Below, in pieces: positions 1 through 8,329 of a stretch of 21,429 bases of DNA. The first letter of the stretch is position 1; the number at the start of each line of letters is the position of its first letter. The notes under the pieces are model-generated. The model searched no databases and was not told where the DNA came from. It saw nothing but the letters and a program-made list of their open reading frames with translations. Source of the DNA: Pigoraptor chileana (taxonomy: Eukaryota; Opisthokonta; Filasterea); the NCBI GenBank assembly GCA_943704495.1, contig CALSCR010002320.1, positions 1-21,429 of the forward strand. Direction: 5' to 3'. The position numbers were made by a program, and so were the translations under genes.

Positions 1-198
1 GGGGGGGGTGTTTTTGTGGTGTTCGGTTGGTGCCCGAAGGATTGTCACGTTGTTTGCTTTGCTTTCGCCGGATGTATCGCATCATTTTCCTGCCACTTCG
101 TGCACCACACACACACACACACACACACACACACCACACAAATTCACATCTTCTCATATGCTTTTCACTATCCACACTCTTCAATTCCATGGACGCAG
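1..198 (+). other. 3' part of an intron of the FATC/PIKK gene with a (CA)n tract
   Basis: No exon is recognisable upstream of 199. The stretch opens with a G run, carries an uninterrupted (AC)n tract at about 106-134, and ends in a CAG acceptor at 196-198 used by the first visible exon. Confidence 0.6.
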
Positions 199-611
199 CT
201 GAAGATGGAAGACTACCTCCACGCCATTCTCCGCGACGAAGTCATCCAGGCGCACTGGACGCAGCAGACGATTCTCAAACGCACAGTCCATTTGGAGAAC
301 GAAACACTCGCGGCGCGTGTTGTTGAGAGTGCGACCGCCGTTGTCAAGAGACTGCAGTCGGCGGCGTCGCCACGAGAAGAGGTGCGTGGCCATTCGTGCT
401 CTCTCAGTGCCTTGGCAATGTGTGTGTGTGTGTGTGTGTGTTGTTTATCACATTTCTGCACTCCGGTATCCTTACCACACCCCGCACAACCCATATGTTA
501 CAGGGCGAGGACTCGACGCCGCTCACCCGCCGCGTGACGGAACTCATTTCGCTCTCCACAAACCGCGATGTCCTTGCTTCAATGGACCCCACGTGGCGCC
601 CCTGGCTGTAA
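199..611 (+). CDS. TRRAP: C-terminus of PIKK-family protein with FATC domain, probably TRRAP/Tra1 (5' partial)
   Basis: Two 3' exons are visible: 199-381 and 504-611, joined in phase 0 by an intron (GTGCGT...ACAG, 382-503). The first exon follows a CAG acceptor at 196-198 and is open from there. The encoded tail of about 96 residues contains an LRDE motif (LRDEVIQAHW) typical of the segment after the kinase-like lobe of TRRAP/Tra1. It ends in a FATC signature: VTELISLSTNRDVL followed by ASMDPTWRPWL and a stop. FATC is the obligatory C-terminal 30-odd residues of PI3K-related kinases (mTOR, ATM, ATR, DNA-PKcs, SMG1, TRRAP). The ending with an aromatic-Pro-Trp-Leu and the LRDE block favour TRRAP/Tra1, the activator-binding scaffold of SAGA and NuA4 acetyltransferase complexes. 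Membership of the PIKK superfamily is firmer than the TRRAP assignment, which rests on remembered motifs. The gene continues left of the window. Confidence 0.65.
419..441 (+). repeat. (TG)n microsatellite inside the last PIKK-gene intron
   Basis: About eleven uninterrupted TG dinucleotides lie 37 nt after the donor of the 382-503 intron, on the sense strand. Confidence 0.9.
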
Positions 612-1443
612 ACTGCCAATCGTGGGGCTACATGCGTGCGTAGGCGTGCGTTTGAGCGTTGATCAGTGCGTGATTACAAGAAAGTGCGATCTTTGGTGCT
701 CTCTCTCGATTCGTCGCACGATAATTACCATTTGCTGCATTTGTAATCTGTTTTACGTGCATCTTATTGTGTGTATGTTTTAGTGTATGTATGTGTATTT
801 TGATTGCGTGCGCGCGTGTCTGTAATTTGTTTTCGTGTGCGTATGTGCGTGTGCATTTGCGTTGCCTGCATCGTGTCCCGTGTTGCCAATGAAAGGTCAT
901 CACACTGGAATTCAAAACAGCCGACGCAACAAAGTGCACGCCGTGTGCGCTCTGCCGCATGCACACACATGCACAATCATAATATGCACACACATACATT
1001 AAAAAAACAGGCATACACATGCACATACATGCACAAAAATAGGCTACACGTGCACAAACATGCACACACATGTACACACATGTACAAACAGTTACATTAT
1101 GCACACACAACACACATACACAGGCGCATGATCACACAAAATAAAAAGCGCAATAAGCGCAAAAATAACATAAAAAAGAGAGCGATTTAAAAAAGCGCCC
1201 AAAATTATTCTATAAACAAAAGCGCTTTAGTATTTTTTTTCATTTTTCATTTTTTCCCATTTTTCAGGCAATCGCAACGACAGACAGCAGCCGCTATTTC
1301 ACGTTTCTCGGTTCGTTTGTATCACACACGCCCAGCGCGAACGAATTGAGGAAGATCAAATCGATCGCTTTTGGGACCGTATGGGCGTCACATAAATCCA
1401 GTTTCTTTTCTTGTAGGTGTTGGCGTCAAAAGCAATTGCTGCT
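612..1443. other. Convergent spacer, TG-rich then CA-rich, with an isolated 3' splice-site signal
   Basis: This region separates the PIKK gene (+) from SEC61B (-), so it should hold both 3' ends. About 620-880 is TG-rich on the + strand and 960-1130 is CA-rich, so the two halves are imperfectly complementary. AATAAA occurs at 1138-1143. A long pyrimidine tract ending in CAG (1265-1267) looks like a functional acceptor on the + strand. It is followed by a 41-codon open stretch (1270-1395) ending in TAA. A donor-like GTGCGT lies at about 634, just after the PIKK stop. I could not assign a gene here. The stretch may be a 3'UTR intron or a small unrecognised gene. Confidence 0.5.
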
Positions 1444-2908
1444 TTACGCGCGTGTGTAACGTCCCCAGATGTGAAGAACAAAGACCGATGCAATAAAGAC
1501 GAGGCTCATCACAAGAATGGGCACGGGTCCGCTGTTTGTTGCCACCGTCGGATTGCGTTGCGTTTCATTGCGGGGTGTGTTGGTTGTGTTGTTTGTGTTG
1601 GAGGGCGTGTTTGCGTGTGATGCAAGAGAGATCGCAGTCAGCACTCATTCCATACAACATCTTATCAGCACACCCCCATACACAACACATCCCAACTTCA
1701 TCTAAAGCACAACAAAACACAACAATATACCGTACATACTCATACTCACTTATACTCGCGCTACCACACATTATGTGCCTTCACTTTCAACCAACCACCA
1801 AAAAAAGGGCGCAAAACCGAGCATTAAAGAAAAGAGATTTGGGGCGGAATACTTACACCTTGAGTCCCGGGGCATCGTCGCTGTAGAAGCGGGTTGCGCC
1901 ACCACCGGCACGACGGCTGCTTGCGGCGGAAGAAGTGCGGCTGTGTAGAGTAGACACAAAAGGCACACACAAACACAACGCAATAATAACGAAAGTGCGT
2001 CAGTTTTGCTGTAAGTGGTAGTCGGTCACATGAATTTCGCAAGTGGCAAGAAGCATTATGTTTGACGGCAAACAAACACGAAAATAATAACGTTGCAAGT
2101 TGTGAGATTACAACAACAAGAACACGCCATGAAAAGGGCATACGAAAGGACCAACAATACAACCCCAAAACAAAACAAAACAAAAAACAAATACAACCGA
2201 CACAAAGAGCATCAAATGCCTGTACAACCAGCATTGGGTTGGCAGCAGATGAAATAAAAAGTGCAAGTGAAATACAGCAGACGGACGAATAGAAAAAATC
2301 GGCAAATGCATTACAGGAGATCAATCAAATTTCAAACAAGCACGCAAACATTGCACACTGAACCCCCACCCCCACCTCCCGAAAGATAAAAATGAAAGAC
2401 AGACAAAGTAATGTGTGGAAGAAGAATGAATACAGAAACCGATCCAAAGCGGCACAATTCAAATCAGCAACATTGACGTCACGATCAACACAAACACACA
2501 ACGCACACGCACACAAAAGGCACACAAAAAAGCATTAGGTGAAATCTTGCTCAGAGAACGCACCTGGGTTTCCTGACGGGGCCAGCAGACGGCGTCCGGG
2601 GGGATGCACCACCCGCTGCGGCGCTGGCGCGAGTGGATGCGGAGGAAGGAGCCTTGATGGGGGTAGGCTGTACCAATCACAGGGAATATATACCCAAAGT
2701 GAAAAAGATGCTCAGTCCAGTGCGATAAACTAGTGCATAAATCAGCGCTCAAAGTTAAAGACAACGAGATAATGAACTTCTTCAACAATGATGATCACGA
2801 CAAAATGATACTGAATTGATGGAGCTATGCAGAAGTGCATTCGCCAACAGTCACAGAGCATCCAAAAAGCCATAAAGCCACTGACAAGAGACCAGAAAGA
2901 CTCACCAT
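1444..2908 (-). CDS. SEC61B: Sec61 beta subunit of the ER protein translocon
   Basis: The four exons on the minus strand are 2908-2906, 2667-2564, 1940-1857 and 1531-1444, joined in phases 0, 2 and 2, giving 92 residues (human SEC61B has 96). Sec61 beta is the small tail-anchored subunit of the Sec61 channel at the rough ER. The family signature is plain: a basic, Ser/Ala-rich cytosolic N-terminus, [17 protein letters not shown], then [20 protein letters not shown] and IWGRYTRA. Human has [20 protein letters not shown] followed by the same kind of helix. Donors include GTAAGT (1856-1851) and GTGCGT (2563-2558); acceptors are all CAG. The first coding exon supplies only the ATG, immediately followed by GTGAGT, and the protein restarts Pro-Thr-Pro at 2667, matching the Met-Pro start of the human protein. 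Introns are 238, 623 and 325 nt. It converges with the PIKK gene and diverges from ERP44. Confidence 0.95.
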
Positions 2909-3610
2909 TTTGAATAAAGTTCCTAAAGCAAAAGCTGTACAGTCGGATATGCACACACACACAAACATACCCAGTGAATAGTCAATAAAACGTGGTGGAT
3001 GGAAGGTTGATTGCGCGTTTTCCCACAGAATTTTGCACACGGAACATCCTCAACAGTTTCGTAAACAAAACAGACGCCTCACCTTGAAGCAGGGATCAAA
3101 CGACAATTCCACAATCAGCAATGCTACGGGAGGGACTGTAAAATGTGCTTTGAAATAAAGAGCAATGGATTGCAATCGTTGTGTGATTAGTGAAGGAGAA
3201 AGTGAAGGAGAAAGTGAAGGAGAAAGCGAGAGAGAGAAGAGAGTGTCGGATTGATCAGCTGGGCGCGGCAAGGATTTGATCCCAGATCATCCGGAGTTTA
3301 CTCTACTCACGTGAGCTGAGGTTTGCCACCTGTCCGCCACCACTGCTGAAAGTTGTTTGTGTCGTCCCTTCTTTGCATCATCGCATATTGATGCACACAC
3401 AGGTATTGAAGAAGAATGAGGCATGTTCTGAGAAGATTATGCGTATACGATGTAGAGTTGTTTCATTTTATTTGTTTCGTCGTTCTTGCGTGCTCTCATC
3501 AAACTTGACCCCATTTTTTGCGGGTATTTTTTTTGTTGTCGCTCCCTCTCTGTACTTTGTCGCCTCAGAGTTTTTTAATCCGTCCGCGTGCGTCTCGCAT
3601 TAATACCACC
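2909..3610. promoter_or_regulatory. Divergent promoter/5'UTR region shared by SEC61B and ERP44
   Basis: About 700 bp lie between the SEC61B start codon (minus) and the ERP44 start codon (plus), with no credible coding exon. It holds three tandem copies of a 12-bp purine unit (3191-3226) continuing as GA-rich sequence to about 3243. A 10-bp palindrome, CTCACGTGAG (3306-3315), has a CACGTG E-box core. A CCACGT core on the minus strand (2990-2995) lies about 85 nt before the SEC61B ATG and resembles the ACGT core bound by bZIP factors of the unfolded protein response. These sites are seen in the sequence; their use is inference. Transcription starts are not visible. Confidence 0.5.
3191..3226. 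repeat. Three tandem copies of a 12-bp purine-rich unit
   Basis: The unit TGAAGGAGAAAG is repeated three times without change and is followed by further GA-rich sequence. It lies inside the SEC61B-ERP44 divergent region. Confidence 0.9.
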
Positions 3611-4158
3611 ATGTTGCCTACACACATTCGAGTGTTTGCACTCATCGCCCTCACTGCACTTGCGGGACTCGCTTGCGCAGATGAGATTAAGAAAGAGGTT
3701 GTCACTCTCAACTCTGATAACTTTCAGGCATCCATCGCAAGCCGCGAGTTTGCAATGGTCAACTTTTACGCCGACTGGTGCCGCTTCAGCCAGATGCTGG
3801 CGCCCGTGTTTGACCAAGCCGCCTCGCTGGTGGGTGTGATTCAGTGCGTTTGTGTGTGTCTGTGTGTGGTTGTTTGCCCAGTGCAAAGCGATGGACGTTT
3901 TGTTTGCCTTCATTGTTTGCTCTGCACACGTCCCTGCGAGTAGGTAATTTATCGAGTATCAGGTCGTCAATAGCAACTGGGCCGAGTGTGTGTGTGTGCA
4001 TCATGCTGGTTAAAGTACTTCTTTCATGTTGGCCATTTTATTTACCAGTGGCTGCTAGAATCATTCTGCATAGATGTTGTACCAGTCGCCAGCAACTAGC
4101 GCACTAGACGATAGACGTCCCTCTTGACAACCAACTTACGCGGATGTCACGTACACAC

Positions 4159-4194
<36 letters not shown>

Positions 4195-5700
4195 GCACGT
4201 ACGTACGCACGCACACACCACGTAACTCTATACGCATATGCTTCACGCAGCTCTCCAGCGACAAGGTAATGCTTGCGCGTGTCAATTGCGAGGACCAAGC
4301 GGCACTTGCCCAGGCAAACCACATTACAAAGTATCCGACAATCAAGATCTACCGGAAGGGTCAGGCATCAAAGCGTGAATACCGTGGCGAGCGGACCGTC
4401 AAGGCCCTCGACGACTTCATCAAGACTCAGCTTGAATCGGGATTGCAGATCGCGCCCACTGCCGTCGATGTCTCCAATTTCTTGGATCGCTATCGGCGCA
4501 TTGTTGTTGGTTTTTTTGCGGAGGAGAAAGAGGTTTCTAATCTTGCCATCCACTTTGATGAGGTGGCAGATGAGCTCAGGGACGACTGTCAGTTTGTGCG
4601 CGTGGTGACGGAGAAGACGGCGCTCGCTGCGGGGGCGCCAAAGGTACCCTCTGTCGTGTTTCGTGAGACGGATCAGTCGGATATTGTGTACGATGGGCCC
4701 GAGTCAAAGGACGAGCTGAAGAAGTGGTGAGTTGTGCTGCGCTGCGTGTGCTGCATTGCAGTGTTGTTGCGTGATGCTGCAATTGGACTGTGTGTGCGGG
4801 TGGTTGTGTGCTGTGATTTTCATTGAGGAAGACTGCAGCAGTTGAATGCCGAGATGCATGCGTGCATGTATAAATTTACACACATGGGCTCGTGAGTATA
4901 AACTCTCGGCATACACACACATGAACAAATAAGCCAATCTCAATATGTGCCTCATTGCCTATGCTGTGCGCGCGCGTGTGTGTGTGTGTGTGTGTGTTCG
5001 CATCTGCAGGGCATCCGAACTCTGCCACCCTCTCGTACGCGAGATCACTTTTGAGAACGCCGAGGCGCTGACAGAGGAAGGCCTCCCGTTTCTCATTCTC
5101 TTCCATCTCCCCGACGAGAAGAAGAGCGTGACAGACTTCACTAATGTGATCAAGGCGCGGTTTACGCAACTCAAGGGAACGATGAACTTTATCACTGCCG
5201 ACGCCATCAAATTCATGCACCCGCTGCAGCACATGGGAAAAAGCAAAGCGGATCTGCCGGTGCTTGCCATCGACAGCTTTCAGCACATGTACGACTTTGG
5301 ACCCTTCCAGGAGGTCCACGTGGACGGCCGCCTCGAGCAGTTTATCGCCGACTTCAACTCTGGTCTTCTTCACCACCGCTTTCACAATGGCGGCGGCGGT
5401 CCCCAGCAGATTGCAGCGGCACCCCCCGCGCCACAGGCAGACAGCAACAACAATAACAACAACAACAATGGTGGTGACAACAACGGCGCCGGTGCTCCAG
5501 CTGTGGCTGCCCCTGTCGCCGGTGGGGACGCTGCCCCGGCAGCAGATGCTCCCAAAGAGGGCGAGGCGAAGCGCAATGTCGACGGCGGTGACGCTCAGAA
5601 TGCCCCGCCCAACCCATCGCCCGTGATTCCCGAAAGCACGTTCAAGAAGCTGCAACCAAGCAAGAGCAGGTACACGATGCGGAAGAAGGACGAGTTGTAG
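3611..5700 (+). CDS. ERP44: ERp44-like thioredoxin-family chaperone of the early secretory pathway
   Basis: Exons 3611-3829, 4251-4726 and 5010-5700 join in phases 0 and 2 to give 461 residues (human ERp44 has 406). ERp44 retains unassembled or client proteins, including Ero1 oxidases, by mixed disulfides while cycling between ER and Golgi. A signal peptide ends near Ala23. The first thioredoxin fold carries WCRFSQM at residues 56-62, the ERp44-specific CRFS site with one active cysteine instead of CxxC. Further diagnostic blocks are KREYRGERTVKAL, PLVREITFENAEALTEEGLP and IDSFQHMYDFG. Histidines matching the human zinc-binding triad are present (HMY, and HHRFH). The protein ends in KKDEL, an ER retrieval signal. 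The extra length is a Gly/Pro/Ala linker with eight consecutive Asn before the tail. The start has a strong context (ACCACCATG). Intron 1 has TG near its donor and a long CA tract near its acceptor. Confidence 0.96.
4151..4219 (+). repeat. (CA)n/(ACGT)n tract near the 3' end of ERP44 intron 1
   Basis: A long AC-repeat grades into ACGT/ACGC units and ends about 30 nt before the acceptor at 4250. The same intron has a TG-rich tract at about 3849-3873, close to its donor, that is complementary to it. Confidence 0.85.
4965..4998 (+). repeat. (TG)n tract beside the acceptor of ERP44 intron 2
   Basis: A GCGC-to-TG alternating purine-pyrimidine run ends about 10 nt before the CAG at 5007-5009. Confidence 0.85.
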
Positions 5701-6266
5701 TCGGTTCATGTGCCGCGCCAAGGCGTTTTCGCGCGTTTATCTTCTGTGTGTGTTTTTCTTCTTCTTCTCCTTCACCTCCTTGTTTTTCTCTTGAGTTTAT
5801 TCTGCCCGGAAATGTGGTTGTATGTGTTGTAATGAGAGCGGTTGTACTTTTTTTTCTCCCTCTCTATCTGTGTCTCTCTCTTCTCACGCAATCTCTCGGC
5901 CTTGCATTCGCTTGCAACTGAGCGGAATGGCGTGCGCCATGTCGTCCCTTTTCATCGGCACTTTCCGGTTCTCTGTGTTCTCTGTTTTTGTGTTGCATTG
6001 TTGCGCCACATACCCTTTTGTGAAAGATCTTATGTGCCGCAAGCGATGAAACCAACAAAAGCCTCCGCTTGCGAAGTGAGCTCTATTATAGGCGCACTCG
6101 AAAACGCATAAAAACAAAAACTCTAAACGAGTGTTTTCCTCTGACATTGTTGTGATTGCTTTTCATACTCATGTGAAAGATGTGCCCATGGACAGTTACG
6201 CACGCCCGCTGTGTGTGTGTGGTGGGTGTGCGTGTGGATTTACACGGCTAACTAGTTTCTCCCGCC
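5701..6266. other. Convergent 3' region between ERP44 and the 5-phosphatase gene
   Basis: No credible coding sequence is seen on either strand. It is pyrimidine-rich after the ERP44 stop (CTTCTTCTTCTCC and similar). It presumably holds the 3'UTRs and cleavage sites of both genes. No canonical AATAAA pair stands out. Confidence 0.55.
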
Positions 6267-7946
6267 TCAGAGAAGGAAATAACGGACGCCGATTGCGATA
6301 AGGACAATCAAGACGAGCAATTCCCGGCCAAAAGGGCTCAGTAGTCCCGCGCGGCGTGCACACCGGAAGTGATCTGGTCCAAGCACAGCCTTCATCTCAG
6401 CAACGGCGGCGGGCGACAGGGGGGTAAAGGGCATCTCCATAACACTGCGGATTGGTTTGTGGTCGCTCGAAACGAGGGAGGGAGAAGAGGCGTATTCGAC
6501 AACCGAGACGCTGCTGCCAACGTAAAGAACGCGGTCCGTCCTGGAATGTGTGCCATTAAGAAGTAACGGTGAGATGTTATTCATTGTGTGTGAGTGTCTG
6601 TATGTTGTGTCAGTATTGGGCATATGAGTCTATGTCGTTTCGTGTAAATACATTTGTCTCGTGTTACAACAACAAGCACACACATCAAACATGCACACAC
6701 GCGGTCAATCATACCATGCCGGCGCTCTTCGCTTCTTCACATTCGTGTCGTAACGGTTCGTCCCAACATCAAATTTGTACGTCGGTGCAAAGGTAATGTC
6801 ACTCTCGCGGTAATCAGCAAACACGCGCTTTGCACGCATTTCAATCTTGAGTTGATCGCTCTCATCGATCGCCGTCTTCCACTTTTCCGGCGCCGCCGCA
6901 ATCGCACGGGTCACGTCGTCGTCCAAGTCGACGCGGTAATTGAGATCACCAAACCAAAGGACCACATCGTGCGCCAAAATGCTTGACGGTGTGCGGCTGG
7001 GGCGCCACTCCGTCTTGCCTCCCTTGGGATTTGCGATCTTTGTGCTCTGAAATGCAACTCGCTCGTTGATTGTCGCGTAATCGCGGCCCCTGCGAGCGAC
7101 ATACTTTTTGGCTATGTGTGGCGCAAGATGCGAGTTCACGAGGCAGAGATGTGTGCCAGTGCCAAGAGTCAGACGAACGACAGCGCTGCCCTTGTTTCCT
7201 AGGTGATTAAGAAAACCGCATCCAACAATAGTCGTATCGACATTCGAAATTTGGTCAAGCACGGTCGTGCGCGCAAACGCAATGATTGCAATGCCCACAA
7301 TAGAATCGCTCGCGATCTGTGGGTGATATCGAAAGTGGTTGTGATATGCGGCGTGGTGGTAAGTAAAACTTGATGATACGAAAGAGCACAAATGTAAGGG
7401 TGTCCGCACATTGCTTTGATCCTGGGAAAAAACATGAGATAAAGAGCAAGTTTGCACTCGCAAACAAGAGAGAGATCGCCTGCCCGCGGCAAAAAGGGCC
7501 ATTCGCAGTAGTGGGCGAGATGCAGTCATGTACCTCGGCATGCGTTCCCCATTCCTTGACAGTCCGCCTCACAGCTTCCATCCACTTTGCTTTCTTTGAG
7601 GTTGAATTGAGAACAAACGCAGGACCAGACACATCGGCCTCCTGGAAGCTGAATTACATCGTTCCAGACCCATACGCAATACAGAGACAGCCACGTCGCA
7701 ATATACAAATGAGCGGAGATTTCAGACAAATTGGTTTTGACATGCGATTCAAAACGATTCACCAGTGAAAGAATGTGTCATGAATGCCAAAACACACACT
7801 ACGTACCCAACGGCCAGTACATCGGTTGTGTTCCCCAGCCTAAGCCACTCGGCAATGTCATCTCCACTGCGCAGTGTGTAAGTCCCAACATTCCAGCTGT
7901 ATACGCCCACTCGGAGTGGTCGCGTCGAGTTTGCAACGGCCGCCAT
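6267..7946 (-). CDS. Inositol polyphosphate 5-phosphatase with C-terminal membrane anchor
   Basis: Exons on the minus strand are 7946-7807, 7648-7534, 7316-6715 and 6540-6267 (phases 2, 0 and 2), giving 376 residues from the ATG at 7946 (context AAGATGG). The enzyme removes the 5-phosphate from phosphoinositides or inositol phosphates. All family motifs are present in order: VYSWNVG, VGFQEAD, GNKGSAVV, LVNSHLAPH, RRGRDYATI, WFGDLNYRVD, FAPTYKFD, RRAPAWTDRVLY and SSDHKPI. The last exon ends with a hydrophobic helix (about 359-376, containing LLVLIVLIAIGV) just before the stop, so the catalytic domain would be tail-anchored facing the cytosol. No SAC, RhoGAP, ASH or SH2 domain is attached. The reading frame stays open upstream to an AG at 8182-8181, so a longer N-terminus with an earlier exon is possible. 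The TPP1 stop codon is about 380 nt upstream on the same strand. Which member of the family it matches is not decidable by eye. Confidence 0.93.
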
Positions 7947-8329
7947 CTTCTCTGGCAATGAATCAATTGAATCTGGACAGGACACCTCGTGAATCTCAGT
8001 GAAGCATGCGGGGGATCCGCTGGTGAGTGCTTCTCGCATTAGATGAACCGCGTGTGGGTATGTGAATTGCTTTGGGGTTGTCTGCCGCAAGGGTTTACTA
8101 AGCTTAATACCCTTGTCTGTCGCTGAGCTTATGTCCGTGTCAACAAAGGCAACAGATCGGGAAATTTCAGTTATACACTTCTATATTAGGAGATCAGCAG
8201 CCCATGTTTATCCTCATATGGCCACAAATGACATATAAACGTCAAGGACGTCTCGAAGTACGCTCACACACATGCGTGCGCGTCAGAGTCACACAAACAC
8301 GCACATAAAACAGGGAATGTCGGAGCTGT
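7947..8329 (-). other. Gap between the TPP1 stop and the 5-phosphatase start
   Basis: It must hold the TPP1 3'UTR and the 5-phosphatase promoter/5'UTR. The part from 8180 to 7947 is open in frame with the phosphatase for 78 codons. It reads as a plausible hydrophilic extension with an in-frame ATG of weak context at 8039. It could be coding or a leader. Confidence 0.5.

Noticed and set aside
628-1190. Long Cys/His/Thr-rich open frames on both strands
   Set aside because: They are translations of TG/CA repeats, which are naturally stop-poor; no family or splice support.
3240-3330. A possible tRNA on the minus strand, from a GGATCAAATCC B-box-like string
   Set aside because: No T-stem, acceptor stem or anticodon arm can be paired around it, and the A-box is poor.
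5354-5617. Alternative-frame proteins over the Asn/Ala-rich end of ERP44
   Set aside because: Low-complexity GC-rich coding sequence is open in several frames; only the ERP44 frame continues to KDEL and matches the family.
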